A DNA stretch of 61,229 bases from Alphaproteobacteria bacterium (GTDB taxonomy: Bacteria > Pseudomonadota > Alphaproteobacteria > Rhizobiales > Beijerinckiaceae). Every line of letters begins with the position of its first letter. The first letter of the stretch is position 1. Position numbers and translations under genes: made by a program. The DNA lies in NCBI GenBank assembly GCA_016869435.1, contig VGEB01000006.1:1-61229 (forward strand), given 5' to 3'. Below the pieces are notes generated by a model, which saw only the letters and a program-made list of their open reading frames with translations, ran no database searches and was not told where the DNA came from. Shown here one piece after another: positions 26,782 to 35,647 of the stretch.

Positions 26782-27657
26782 CTACGGCGCCAAGGCTTTG
26801 GCCAGTTGTTTCACATTATGGCGCATCATGTCGATATAGGTTGCGCCGTCGCCTTTTGCGTCGGATAGCGCATCCGAATAGAGCACACCGCCCATGCGGG
26901 CGCCGGTCTCGTCGGCGATCCTTTTGGCGAGGCGCGGATCGGCGACATTCTCGATGAAGACCGCCGCAACCTTATGCGTCTTCACGGCGTCGATGATTTT
27001 TGCCACATCGCGAGCGCTGACCTCGGCTTCGGTCGAAACGCCTTGGGGCGCGATGAAGTCGATGCCGTAACGGGCCGCGAAATAGCCGAAGGCGTCATGG
27101 GTCGAGACCACTCGGCGACGCTCCTTCGGCAGAGCGGCGATCGTCTGCAGGATTTCGGCGTCGAGCGCATCAAGCTTGGCGAGATAGGCGTCGGCGTTGG
27201 TCTTATAGGTCTGCGCGCCTTCGGGATCGGCGGCGATTAGCGCTTCGCGGATCGCCTCGACATAGACCTTGGCGTTTGCGACATCCTGCCAGGCGTGCGG
27301 ATCCTGGCCTTCTTCCTCCTTGCGCGCCGCTATGCCATTGCCAAGGGCGAAAACCTCGCCCTTGCTCTTGGCAGCCCGCACCAGCCGGTCAAGCCAGCCC
27401 TCGAAGCTGAGCCCGTTGACGAATATCAGTCGCGCCTGGGCGATGTGACGGCCGTCGGCCGGGCTGGGCTGATAGACATGGGCGTCGCCGTCCGGACCGA
27501 CGATCGTGGTGACGGAGACTCGGTCGCCGCCGACCTGGCGCGCGAGATCGCCGATGATCGAAAAGCTGGCGACAACCGGAATTTTTTGAGCCTCGGCCTG
27601 AGCCTCGGCAACGAACGCGGCAAAGGAAAGCGCGAGCGCGCTTCGACGTGTTAGCAT
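26782..27657 (-). CDS. zinc/manganese ABC transporter binding protein, ZnuA-like
   Basis: 291 aa periplasmic protein of cluster A-I. Signal peptide of about 20 residues (RRSALALSFAAFVAEAQA), then metal-ligand motifs GDAHVYQPSP, DPHAWQD, STHDAFGYFAARYG and the C-terminal Asp in LYSDALS. It lacks the extended His-rich loop common in ZnuA, so Zn2+ or Mn2+ is possible; the Zur-like site at the head of the cluster favours zinc. Aaggataaagcg precedes the ATG, overlapping the permease end, so coupling is likely. Confidence 0.88.
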   Translation of the reverse strand: MLTRRSALALSFAAFVAEAQAEAQKIPVVASFSIIGDLARQVGGDRVSVTTIVGPDGDAHVYQPSPADGRHIAQARLIFVNGLSFEGWLDRLVRAAKSKGEVFALGNGIAARKEEEGQDPHAWQDVANAKVYVEAIREALIAADPEGAQTYKTNADAYLAKLDALDAEILQTIAALPKERRRVVSTHDAFGYFAARYGIDFIAPQGVSTEAEVSARDVAKIIDAVKTHKVAAVFIENVADPRLAKRIADETGARMGGVLYSDALSDAKGDGATYIDMMRHNVKQLAKALAP

Positions 27658-27661
27658 CGCT

Positions 27662-28531
27662 TTATCCTTCGAGATGGCGACTCGGCCGTTTCAATCGCCA
27701 CAATCCGCCAGCGCGACCGAAAATCATCGAGACGAAATAAACCGCGCCTGCGGCGAGAATGATCGCCGGTCCGGTCGGCGCGCTGGTCTGGTTGGAAAAG
27801 ACGAGGCCGCCATAACAGCAGAGCGCGCCAATCGCCGCGGCGAGCGGCAGGGCGACGGCAAGATCGCGCGTCCACAGGCGCGCTGCGGCGGCGGGAAGCA
27901 TCATGACGCCGACCGCCATCAGCGTGCCGAGCGCTTGAAAACCGGCGACAAGATTGAGCACCACCAGCGCAAGGAAGAGGAATGGCGTGAATTCGCCGAA
28001 GGCGCTCGTCTGTCGCAGAAACAGCGGGTCGAGCGTGTCCATCACCAGCGCTCGATAAAAGAGCGCCATCAGAACGAGCGTTACGGTCGAGACGCCGACG
28101 AGCATTAGAAGCGCAATGTCGTCGAGGCCGACGACCGAGCCGAACAGCACGTGAAGCAGATCGACATTCGAGCCGCGCAGCGACACGAGAGTGACGCCGA
28201 GCGCCAGCGAGACAAGATAGAAGGCCGCAAGAGAAGCGTCCTCGCGCAGCGTCGTGAATCGCGAGGCCGCTCCCGCGGCGAGCGCGACGACAAGACCGGC
28301 GACGAGTCCGCCAAAGGTCATCGCGGGCAGGGACAGGCCGGCGACAAGATAACCGACGGCGGCGCCCGGCAGAATGGCGTGCGAGAGCGCGTCGCCGGCG
28401 AGCGACATGCGCCGAAGAATGAGGAACACGCCGAGCGGCGCGCCCGATAAGGCGAGCGCCAGTGAGCCGACGAGCGCCCGTCGCATGAATTCATACTCGG
28501 CGAAGGGCGTGACGAAGACGTCAGTGAACAT
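27662..28531 (-). CDS. metal ABC transporter permease, ZnuB-like
   Basis: 289 aa inner-membrane protein of the ABC-3 family, with about eight hydrophobic segments (for example ALVGSLALALSGAPLGVFLI, ALSHAILPGAAVGYLVAGL, GTLMAVGVMMLPAAAARLW). ATG 28531 lies 11 bases inside the ATPase gene, so the two overlap and are coupled. Works with the ATPase and ZnuA-like binding protein to import zinc. Confidence 0.88.
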   Translation of the reverse strand: MFTDVFVTPFAEYEFMRRALVGSLALALSGAPLGVFLILRRMSLAGDALSHAILPGAAVGYLVAGLSLPAMTFGGLVAGLVVALAAGAASRFTTLREDASLAAFYLVSLALGVTLVSLRGSNVDLLHVLFGSVVGLDDIALLMLVGVSTVTLVLMALFYRALVMDTLDPLFLRQTSAFGEFTPFLFLALVVLNLVAGFQALGTLMAVGVMMLPAAAARLWTRDLAVALPLAAAIGALCCYGGLVFSNQTSAPTGPAIILAAGAVYFVSMIFGRAGGLWRLKRPSRHLEG

Positions 28532-29336
28532 GGGGCTTATCTTGGGCGTCGTGGTCGTTGTCGCGCAGACATTCGCGCGCGCCTTCGTCGAACGCTTCCG
28601 ACATGGCGCGGGCGCGGAGGAGATTTTCTTGGCAAAGAGCGTCGCGCGTGTCGCCCCAGAAGATGCGCTCGCGCGCGAGCAGCAGCGTCCGCGGAAACGC
28701 CCGCCGCACAATGTCCAGTTCATGCAGGACGGCGACGACTGAGCGTCCTTCGGTCCGCCATCGCGCGATCAGCGTCAGCAGATCGTCGATCGTCGCTTCG
28801 TCGATCGCGCCGAAAGGTTCGTCGAGAAGAACGATCGGCCGATCCTGCACGATCAGGCGAGCGAACAGCGCCCGCTGCATCTGGCCGCCGGACAGAGTCT
28901 CCAAGGTTCGCGATTCGAAGCCGACGAGCCCGACCGTTTCGATCGCCGCGGCGACCCGCGCGCGTTCGGCTGCGTTCAGCGCCGCCCAGAGTCCGATGCG
29001 CGCCAGCGCGCCCATGGCCACGAAATCCCGGACGTTGATCGGGAAGGCGCGGTCGATCTCGACGACCTGCGGTAAATAAGCAGTGGCGCGACGCGACGCG
29101 CCGGCGAAATCGATGGCGCCGCCAAGAGGCGCGAGAAGTCCGGCGATTCCCTTGAGCAGCGTCGACTTGCCGGCGCCGTTCGGGCCGCACACGGCGAGGC
29201 CTTCTCCAGGCGCGATCTCGCCGTCGAGGTGATGCACCGCGGGGCGACGATCATAGCCGAGGGTAAGATTGACGAGCCGGATCGCCGGTGCGTGAACGCC
29301 CGCGTTCAATGCAGCGCCCAATAGGCGGCGGCCCAC
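28521..29336 (-). CDS. metal ABC transporter ATPase, ZnuC-like
   Basis: About 271 aa. Walker A GPNGAGKST, signature LSGGQMQRA, Walker B IVLLDEPFGA and the H-loop HEL are intact. I give the GTG at 29336 as start; the TTG at 29309, which overlaps the TGA of the tiny gene ahead, is a serious alternative and would place the start right at the first conserved strand. Partner of the overlapping permease. The C-terminal His/Asp-rich tail (ending DKPHVH) is notable for a zinc system. Confidence 0.87.
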   Translation of the reverse strand: MGRRLLGAALNAGVHAPAIRLVNLTLGYDRRPAVHHLDGEIAPGEGLAVCGPNGAGKSTLLKGIAGLLAPLGGAIDFAGASRRATAYLPQVVEIDRAFPINVRDFVAMGALARIGLWAALNAAERARVAAAIETVGLVGFESRTLETLSGGQMQRALFARLIVQDRPIVLLDEPFGAIDEATIDDLLTLIARWRTEGRSVVAVLHELDIVRRAFPRTLLLARERIFWGDTRDALCQENLLRARAMSEAFDEGARECLRDNDHDAQDKPHVH

Positions 29337-29491
29337 AGCGCCCCAAGCAGCAGCGCCGCGACGCTTAAACGGGCGCCGGCGGAGGCGCCGAGCGCCGAAA
29401 GCCGCGGTTCCGGCGCGGGCGCATCGGCGCCGGGCGCGTCGGCGTTGGCATGCGGGGGCAGGGCGCGTTCATGCGTCGTCATGTCGAACAT
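29306..29491 (-). CDS. tiny membrane protein heading zinc-uptake cluster
   Basis: 61 aa from ATG 29491 (or 58 aa from ATG 29482). The first half is Pro/Ala/Asp-rich and likely cytoplasmic; the end is one membrane helix (LSVAALLLGALWAAAYW) followed by ALH. Its stop overlaps the alternative ATPase start. It is the first gene after a Zur-like promoter and so is predicted to be zinc-regulated. I do not recognise the family and a non-coding leader is possible. Confidence 0.5.
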   Translation of the reverse strand: MFDMTTHERALPPHANADAPGADAPAPEPRLSALGASAGARLSVAALLLGALWAAAYWALH

Positions 29492-29530
29492 GGCCAATGT
29501 TATATTGTAACGCCGACATTGAACAAGTCG
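29492..29530 (-). promoter_or_regulatory. zinc-cluster promoter overlapped by Zur-like palindrome
   Basis: On the minus strand a -35-like TTGTTC (29521-29526) and a -10-like TATAAC (29499-29504) are 16 bases apart. The 13-mer GTTACAATATAAC (29499-29511), an almost exact match to the alphaproteobacterial Zur palindrome GTTATANTATAAC, covers the -10. The ATG 29491 lies seven bases past the -10, so the transcript may be leaderless. Repression by Zur with zinc is inferred. Confidence 0.62.
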
Positions 29531-29762
29531 GCCGCTGCGCTTTCTATCCCAGCGGCGAGTCAAGGTGGCCTCCAAAGGCGGCAGGTCCTTGCAGACGCTG
29601 AGCATAGGCGCATACGTGGCCCAATTGGCCGTGGACAGGGAAGGGCGACTCTGTTATCTGCTGCCGCACGGGTCAGGCGCTCCGTCAGCGCCCGGCGGCC
29701 TATTCCCTATTCGACGGCATGCCGACGGTTTCGTCGCGGCGCGCCAAACACAGGATGGATAC

Positions 29763-29996
29763 GTGCAAGTTCTCGTTCGCGACAACAATGTCGATCAGGC
29801 GCTCAAAGCACTGAAAAAGAAGATGCAACGCGAGGGCATCTTCCGCGAAATGAAACTGCGCGGCCATTATGAAAAACCATCCGAGAAGCGTGCGCGCGAG
29901 AAGGCCGAGGCGGTCCGCCGCGCGCGCAAGCTCGCACGCAAGAAACTACAGCGCGAAGGCCTGTTGCCGGTAAAGGCGAAGACGGTCGGCCGCTGA
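29763..29996 (+). CDS. rpsU: 30S ribosomal protein S21
   Basis: 77 aa. [20 protein letters not shown] at the start and a basic tail (KARKL-type run) are diagnostic of bS21. I use GTG 29763, with agga about 9 bases ahead; the longer frame upstream is not S21-like. bS21 assists initiation at weak start sites. The frame fits the family exactly and no frameshift is seen. The 271 bases from the zinc promoter hold both divergent promoters and no other recognised feature. Confidence 0.95.
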   Translation: MQVLVRDNNVDQALKALKKKMQREGIFREMKLRGHYEKPSEKRAREKAEAVRRARKLARKKLQREGLLPVKAKTVGR

Positions 29997-30099
29997 GCCA
30001 GCCTGTTGTCGGATTCTCGCCGAATTGCGGGCGTTTTTTAACGATTGCCCGACAAAAAGATTGCGAGACGACTGTTACGGCTTGGGAGGTTCGGAAGGC

Positions 30100-30975
30100 A
30101 TGGTCTTTTGCCGTGCGGCGGCTATGCGCCGCCAGGTTTCGCCCCTATCCCGTCAGGCCCTGACGCGCAGCGCCGCGGCGCTCGCCATCGTCGCCCTAGC
30201 AGGCTGCGAAACGGCAAGCGGCATTCGGCCGCCGGGCCGCGGCATCGCCGAGATCGCCGACACAGACCCCAAATCGGCCTCGGCCAATATCGATTCGCTC
30301 AGCGAAGTGATTCGCCGCAATCCGTCGAGCGCCGAAGCCTACAACACGCGCGGCGTCGCTTACGCGCGAGTCGGGCGATTTCAGGAGGCGGTCGCCGACT
30401 TCGGGCAGGCGATCAAGCTCGAGCCCAATAATGCGCCGGCTTACACCAATCGTGCGCTGGCCCTTCGGCAAATGGGCCAGAGCGAGGCCGCTCGCGCCGA
30501 TTTCGACCGCGCCATCGAAGCAAACCCCAAACATGCGCCGGCCTATGTCGGACGCGCCAATCTTTTGCGCGCGCAGGGCAACCTCGATCAGGCGCTCGCC
30601 GATCTCGATCAGGCCATCCGGCTCAACCCGGAAAGCGCGCAGGCGTTTCACGCGCGCGGGCTCATTCACCAGAAGCGTGGCGACAACGCCCGCGCCGTGA
30701 CTGATTTCGATAATGCAATCGATCGCGACCCCTTCGCCGCAGCGCCCTATCTCGCGCGCGGGGAGAGCTTCGTGGCGCTCGGCAAATTCGACAAGGCGGT
30801 CGAGGACTTCAACGCCGCGCTCAATGTAGACAGCAAGAGCGCTCTCGCCTGGGCTTGGCTCGGCGTCGCTTACGACAAGAGCGGCAATCGGTCGAAGGCG
30901 CAGGAATCCTATCAGCGCGCGCTCAGCCTCGATCCGCAGCAGCCGATCGCCAAACAGGGCATGGGACGCGGCTAG
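30100..30975 (+). CDS. TPR lipoprotein
   Basis: 291 aa. A lipobox (VALAGC, Cys about 35) after a hydrophobic segment marks export as a lipoprotein. At least five 34-residue tetratricopeptide repeats follow (AEAYNTRGVAYARVGRFQEA, PAYTNRALALRQMGQSEA, PAYVGRANLLRAQGNLDQA, AQAFHARGLIHQKRGDNA, PYLARGESFVALGKFDKA), so it is likely a protein-protein scaffold in the envelope, NlpI-like. ATG 30100 has ggaagg just upstream; ATG 30124 is an alternative. Confidence 0.85.
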   Translation: MVFCRAAAMRRQVSPLSRQALTRSAAALAIVALAGCETASGIRPPGRGIAEIADTDPKSASANIDSLSEVIRRNPSSAEAYNTRGVAYARVGRFQEAVADFGQAIKLEPNNAPAYTNRALALRQMGQSEAARADFDRAIEANPKHAPAYVGRANLLRAQGNLDQALADLDQAIRLNPESAQAFHARGLIHQKRGDNARAVTDFDNAIDRDPFAAAPYLARGESFVALGKFDKAVEDFNAALNVDSKSALAWAWLGVAYDKSGNRSKAQESYQRALSLDPQQPIAKQGMGRG

Positions 30976-31003
30976 GCTGCCAGATCGCGCGTGCGTCGAA
31001 GCT

Positions 31004-31693
31004 CTAGGCGCGCTGATCCTCGCGCCACTGCCGATAGACGGCGATGGTCAAAGCGATGGCCAGCACCAGCGCGCAGCCGCCGATCGAAAGCCAAAGTTCG
31101 AGCGCGCCATGGTTCGCGACATGGACAAATCTCGGCAGCGCCGGGTCAGCGGCCGCCATGTCGCCTGCGACCCAGCCGAGCAGGCCGGCGCCGGCCCAGA
31201 CGAGCGCGGGAAATCGCTCTAGCACTTTCAATAGCGCGCCGGCGCCGAACATCACGATCGGCACCGACAGGAGCAGGCCGAACACGATGAGATTGGTCGA
31301 ACCGCGCGCCGCCGCTGCGATGGCGATCACATTGTCGAGCGACATCACTGCGTCCGCCATGATGATCGCGCCAACGGCGCTCCAGAGATTGGGCTTCGCC
31401 TTGACGTCCGAATGCTCGCCTTCATCGATCAGCAGTTTGACCGCGACGATCAGGAGCAAGATTGCGCCGACGAGTTTGAGATAGGGAATCGCCATAAGCT
31501 CGACGATGACGAGCGTGAAGGCGATGCGCAGAATGATTCCGCCGAGCGCGCCGAGAAAGACGCCCCAACGCCGCTGGCGGACCGGCAACTGTCGGCATGC
31601 GAGCGCGATCAGAATCGCGTTGTCGCCCGAGAGCAGCAGGTTGATCCAAATGATCTCGAAGACTTCCCAACCCATGGCGAATTCGTGAGACAT
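31004..31693 (-). CDS. TerC/YjbE-family membrane protein, probable metal transporter
   Basis: 229 aa with about seven hydrophobic segments. The family signatures NLLLSGDNAILIALACR in helix 1 and MADAVMSLDNVIAIAAA near the middle carry the acidic/Asn residues thought to bind metal. The YjbE/TerC branch is linked to Mn2+ export or tellurite tolerance. RBS-like AGGTAAAGG precedes the ATG. I compared the leader with the yybP-ykoY Mn riboswitch and found no convincing match. Confidence 0.85.
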   Translation of the reverse strand: MSHEFAMGWEVFEIIWINLLLSGDNAILIALACRQLPVRQRRWGVFLGALGGIILRIAFTLVIVELMAIPYLKLVGAILLLIVAVKLLIDEGEHSDVKAKPNLWSAVGAIIMADAVMSLDNVIAIAAAARGSTNLIVFGLLLSVPIVMFGAGALLKVLERFPALVWAGAGLLGWVAGDMAAADPALPRFVHVANHGALELWLSIGGCALVLAIALTIAVYRQWREDQRA

Positions 31694-31728
31694 GCGCCTT
31701 TACCTGCGGGGCGAAGCCCCTTCCTGTT

Positions 31729-32211
31729 ATGACGGAGATTGAAGCGGTCATTTGGAGCAGTCACGCGCCACGGCTTTGCATTAGCGGTAATTTGCGCAGG
31801 AAGAAAGACATCGCTAAGCTTACGCGGGCGTCTTCCAGCGATAAGGCGGAAGGCGCCGACGTCTATGACGCGTCCGGCAACAAGATTGGCGAGATCGACC
31901 ATCTGATGATCGATCGCGTGTCCGGGATGGTTCGTTACGCGATCATGACGTTCGGCGGTTTTTTCGGCATCGGCGAAGGCGAACATCCTCTTCCCTGGAA
32001 GGCGTTGCGGTACGACACCAATCTCGGCGGTTACGTCGCCAATGTGACGGAAGAGCAGTTGCAGAATGCTCCCGAATACGCTGGCGAAGAAAGCTGGACT
32101 GATCGAGACTGGGAAACCAGGTTGAACAAGAATTACGGGTCGGCGCCCTATTGGGAGGACGCGACGACGTCCGCGTCAACGCGTGACGAGTCAGCGCGCG
32201 GCGGCTGGTGA
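31729..32211 (+). CDS. PRC-barrel domain protein
   Basis: 160 aa. The PRC barrel spans about 35-105 (VYDASGNKIGEIDHLMID, MVRYAIMTFGGFFGIGE, HPLPWKALRYD, GGYVANVTEEQL), followed by a hydrophilic tail. PRC domains bind proteins or RNA in ribosome maturation and photosynthetic reaction centres; this soluble free-standing form has no assigned role. The start is uncertain: ATG 31729 lacks a ribosome site and TTG 31792 would match homologues better. Confidence 0.78.
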   Translation: MTEIEAVIWSSHAPRLCISGNLRRKKDIAKLTRASSSDKAEGADVYDASGNKIGEIDHLMIDRVSGMVRYAIMTFGGFFGIGEGEHPLPWKALRYDTNLGGYVANVTEEQLQNAPEYAGEESWTDRDWETRLNKNYGSAPYWEDATTSASTRDESARGGW

Positions 32212-32236
32212 CATCCGCTGACGTAGCAGTAAAATG

Positions 32237-32265
32237 AGGTGAAGCCGTTTGGCTTCGCCTTTTTT
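32237..32265 (+). terminator. Rho-independent terminator after PRC gene
   Basis: 10-bp stem aggtgaagcc / ggcttcgcct (one G-T pair), loop gttt, followed by a T-run. It closes the PRC-barrel transcript ahead of the sorbosone-dehydrogenase-like gene. Confidence 0.88.
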
Positions 32266-32323
32266 GCGGCCATATATCTATCTCAGCCTTGCCAACAACA
32301 AAATTTTGTGAGGGCTCGACGCC

Positions 32324-33496
32324 ATGCGTATCGCCTTAGCCTCATTGGCCGCACTGTTCGCATGCGGAATGCTGACCGCCGCCGACTGCGAATCCGTGTC
32401 GCAGAACGCGCGTCGCGCCGAAATTGAATCCGTTCTGAAGCGCGTCAAACTTGCCCCAGGCTTCTCGATCTCGCTCTATGCGATCGCGCCCGGAGCCCGC
32501 ACGCTTGCGATCGGACGGGAAGGAAAGGCGATTTTTGTCGGCACGCAGGAGAAAGACATCTATGTGATGACGCCGGGCGAGAACAGCGCCGCCGCAGTCG
32601 AACGTTTCGCGCCGTCGATGCCGTTCATTATGCCGCATGGCGTGTGTCTCTCAGCCGATGGCGCGCTTTTTCTCGTCGAGCGCAATCGCGTCACCCGATT
32701 CGACGACGTTGAGAACACATGGCGTGACGCTGCGGCGAACGCCAAGGTCATCGTCAAGTCGGGCGATCTCATTCCAAGGAACGAAGAGAGCCGCGGCCAT
32801 GCGTCCCGCGTGTGCCGAATAGGCCCGGACGACAAGCTCTATATCTCGCTCGGCCAGCCGTACAATGTCTCGCCGCCGGAAAAGCTGCCGCTCTATCAGA
32901 AGACGGGGATCGGCGGAATCATCCGGATGGCGCCTGATGGATCGCAGCGAGAAGTCTTCGCGACGGGCATTCGCAATTCCGTCGGCATGGTCTTCGATGC
33001 TGACGGGTCGCTCTGGTTCACCGACAATCAGGTCGACTCGATGGGCGATGACCGGCCGCCAGGCGAAATCAATCGCGCCGACAAGGCGGGATTGAATTTC
33101 GGCTTCCCCTGGTACGGCGGCGGCCATGTGCGCACCAATGAATATGCTCGCGTCGAGCTGCCAAACGAGGTCGTCTTTCCCGTCGTCGAAACGGCGCCGC
33201 ACGCCGCCGATCTCGGCATAACATTTTACCGCGGCGACATGTTTCCTAAAGAATATCGCGGCGCGTTGTTTTACGCCCAGCACGGTTCGTGGGATCGCAG
33301 CGTACCGATCGGGGCAAGGGTGATGGCGACTCACTCGGGAACGACCGAAAGCGCGCCATTCGCGGAAGGGTGGAACGTTGGCGCGGGATCTTATCTTGGT
33401 CGGCCGGTCGACGTCGCGGAGCTTGTGGATGGCTCGCTTCTCGTCACCGACGACCAGAACGGCGCGATCTACCGCATCACCTATCAGAAGCCGTGA
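32324..33496 (+). CDS. sorbosone dehydrogenase-like beta-propeller protein
   Basis: 390 aa, signal peptide of about 20 residues (RIALASLAALFACGMLTAAD), then a glucose/sorbosone dehydrogenase (GDH) six-bladed propeller: LAIGREGKAIFVGTQ, GGIIRMAPDGS, FATGIRNSVGMVFDADG, ADLGITFYRGDMFP and LLVTDDQNGAIYRITY. Soluble quinoprotein glucose/sorbosone dehydrogenases bind PQQ; whether this copy does is inference. Ends inside the convergent mtaB gene (20-base overlap). Confidence 0.88.
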   Translation: MRIALASLAALFACGMLTAADCESVSQNARRAEIESVLKRVKLAPGFSISLYAIAPGARTLAIGREGKAIFVGTQEKDIYVMTPGENSAAAVERFAPSMPFIMPHGVCLSADGALFLVERNRVTRFDDVENTWRDAAANAKVIVKSGDLIPRNEESRGHASRVCRIGPDDKLYISLGQPYNVSPPEKLPLYQKTGIGGIIRMAPDGSQREVFATGIRNSVGMVFDADGSLWFTDNQVDSMGDDRPPGEINRADKAGLNFGFPWYGGGHVRTNEYARVELPNEVVFPVVETAPHAADLGITFYRGDMFPKEYRGALFYAQHGSWDRSVPIGARVMATHSGTTESAPFAEGWNVGAGSYLGRPVDVAELVDGSLLVTDDQNGAIYRITYQKP

Positions 33497-34655
33497 GGCG
33501 CATCGCCAGAGCGCGGCCGTCGTGGCCCGTGCATAGCGCGTTGATCATCAGGCCCGCCTCAATGTCCGGCGTGCGCGCAAGCGTGAAATCGGCGGCGCGC
33601 GCCGTCCCGCCGCGCTCGGTCAACAGACGCATTGTGCGACCCGTCTGGGCGTCGAGATGGGCGCGTAGGCCCGCCTCGCCCTTTTCGCGCAGTCGCGCCG
33701 CGCGGGTCTTTGTGACCTCTGGCGCGACCTGCGGCATCCGCGCCGCCGGCGTTTGAGGACGCGCCGAAAAAGGGAAGACGTGAAGATGGGTGAGCCCGCA
33801 GTCGTCGACGATGTCGAGCGTGGCGGAAAACATCTCTTCGGTCTCGGTCGGAAAGCCGACGATGAAATCGGCGCCAAAGACGATGTCGGGCCGCGCCTTG
33901 CGCAGCGCGCGGCAAAAGTCGACGGCGTCCTGCCGCGAGTGACGACGCTTCATGCGCTTCAGAATAAGATCGTCGCCGGATTGCAGCGACAGATGAAGAT
34001 GCGGACAAAGCCGCGAATCTTCAGCGAATGCGTTGAGGAGATCGTCGTCGACTTCGATACAGTCGACGGAAGAAAGCCGCAGGCGTTCGAGGTGCGGAAG
34101 TTCGCGCAGCAGCAGGCGCACGAGTCGTCCAAGCGTCCAGCCGTCGCCAAGATCGACGCCGTAGCTGGTTAGGTCGACGCCGGTTAGGACGATCTCCTTC
34201 TTGCCGCTTGCAGCGAGCGCGCGCGCCTGCGCCACGGCTTCGCTCGGCGGCGCCGAGCGGGCCTGGCCGCGTCCAAACGGAATGATGCAAAAGGTGCAGC
34301 GATGATCGCAGCCGTTCTGAACGGCGAGGAGACCGCGGGTGCCTTCAATGCTGGAGAGCGCGCGATTTGGCGCGTGTTCGGTGAGAACCCGCGTCACCCC
34401 GTCAAGTTTGGCGAAGCCTTGGGGATCAAGCCTTGCCGCGCAGCCGGCGACGACAATCTCCGCCTGCGGCCGTTCGCGATGCAAACGGCGAATGGCTTGC
34501 CGCGCTTGTCGCGCCGCTTCGCCGGTGACGGCGCAGGTGTTGACCACGACAGTTTCGCGCGCGCTTGCGTGCGCTTTGGCTAGCGCCTGCGACTCGACGG
34601 CGTTGAGCCGGCAGCCGAAGCTCACCACTTCGGCGCTGCGTAGCGGCGCGTTCAC
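33477..34655 (-). CDS. mtaB: tRNA t6A37 methylthiotransferase MtaB
   Basis: 392 aa radical SAM enzyme that turns t6A37 into ms2t6A. The N-terminal UPF0004 domain supplies C in VSFGCRLN, NTCAVTG and GCAARLDP (cluster ligands), and the radical SAM site is CDHRCTFCIIPFGRG. GTG 34655 is the start; its GTGA overlaps the dapF stop (34652-34655), so it follows dapF. The C-terminal TRAM-type domain is present. Confidence 0.93.
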   Translation of the reverse strand: MNAPLRSAEVVSFGCRLNAVESQALAKAHASARETVVVNTCAVTGEAARQARQAIRRLHRERPQAEIVVAGCAARLDPQGFAKLDGVTRVLTEHAPNRALSSIEGTRGLLAVQNGCDHRCTFCIIPFGRGQARSAPPSEAVAQARALAASGKKEIVLTGVDLTSYGVDLGDGWTLGRLVRLLLRELPHLERLRLSSVDCIEVDDDLLNAFAEDSRLCPHLHLSLQSGDDLILKRMKRRHSRQDAVDFCRALRKARPDIVFGADFIVGFPTETEEMFSATLDIVDDCGLTHLHVFPFSARPQTPAARMPQVAPEVTKTRAARLREKGEAGLRAHLDAQTGRTMRLLTERGGTARAADFTLARTPDIEAGLMINALCTGHDGRALAMRLTASDR

Positions 34656-35515
34656 GCGGCGAGATCCCGAAAAATTTGGGGATCGAGCGTGGTTTCGAAT
34701 TCGAATTCGACCGGCCCCGTCATCAGCACGTGATCGTCGGCGCGCCATTCAATCGCGAGATCGCCGCCCGGCAGGCGCAGGCGCGCGGCGCGATCGCCGA
34801 GATCAGCGCGGACGGCGGCGACAAGCGTGGCGCAGGCCGCCGAGCCGCAGGCCTTGGTCGCGCCGGTCCCGCGCTCCCAGATGCGCAGCAGAATGTCGTC
34901 GCGCGCAAGCATCTGCGCGAAGGAGACGTTGACGCGCTCAGGAAAGAGCGGATGGCGTTCGATGCGCGGACCAAGAGTCTCGAGATCGATCAGCGTCGCG
35001 TCATCGACGAAGAAAACCGCATGGGGATTGCCCATGCTCACCGCGGCGAAATGCGCCGGCGCGCCGGCGACAGGCGGATCGAGCGTGACTTCGTGCGTGT
35101 CCTCGACGGCGCGGGCCAGCGGTATGTCGCGCCAGTCAAATCGCGGGCGGCCCATATCGACGGTGAACACCGTCTCGGCCCGGCGCTGTGTCTCGACGAG
35201 GCCGGCATCGGTCAAAAGACGCAGCGAATCCTTGCCCTCGCGCGCCAGCATATAGGCGACGCAGCGGGTTCCATTGCCACAGGCTGAAGAGAGCGAACCG
35301 TCGACGTTGTAGATGCGCATGAAGGCGTCGTCGCCGGGCCGGCGCGGCTTGTGGAGCGCCATCAACTGATCGAATCGCAGGCCCGGCGCATTGGCGATGG
35401 CCCGCGCTTCCCGCGGTGCGAGTTCGTGGCCGGTCCCGCGCAAATCGAGAACGAGAATCTCGTTTCCCGCGCCGTTCATGCGCAGAATCGGAAGATTGTC
35501 GAGCGGGTGCGCCAT
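34652..35515 (-). CDS. dapF: diaminopimelate epimerase
   Basis: 287 aa enzyme converting LL- to meso-diaminopimelate for lysine and peptidoglycan. Catalytic cysteines are C79 (SACGNGTRC) and C223 (TKACGSAAC), the two bases of the racemase pair. ATG 35515 is chosen; a GTG is directly upstream. Overlaps and precedes mtaB, a dapF-mtaB arrangement common in alphaproteobacteria. Confidence 0.95.
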   Translation of the reverse strand: MAHPLDNLPILRMNGAGNEILVLDLRGTGHELAPREARAIANAPGLRFDQLMALHKPRRPGDDAFMRIYNVDGSLSSACGNGTRCVAYMLAREGKDSLRLLTDAGLVETQRRAETVFTVDMGRPRFDWRDIPLARAVEDTHEVTLDPPVAGAPAHFAAVSMGNPHAVFFVDDATLIDLETLGPRIERHPLFPERVNVSFAQMLARDDILLRIWERGTGATKACGSAACATLVAAVRADLGDRAARLRLPGGDLAIEWRADDHVLMTGPVEFEFETTLDPQIFRDLAA

Positions 35516-35647
35516 CACTTAGGTTTTCGCCTGTTCTCAAGGAGACGCGCTCGTATATAGAGAAGGCTGCGCCGAAGCGCCACTGCGTCCGCCGGACGCG
35601 TCGCCTCTGCGCGAAAACGCCACGATGAGCGATTAGGGCGCTCGACC

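Noticed and set aside
31694-31800. Possible yybP-ykoY manganese riboswitch before the TerC-like gene
   Set aside because: Only a GGGGCTTCGCCCC hairpin near the ribosome site is seen; the conserved GGGGAGUA and partner segments are missing.
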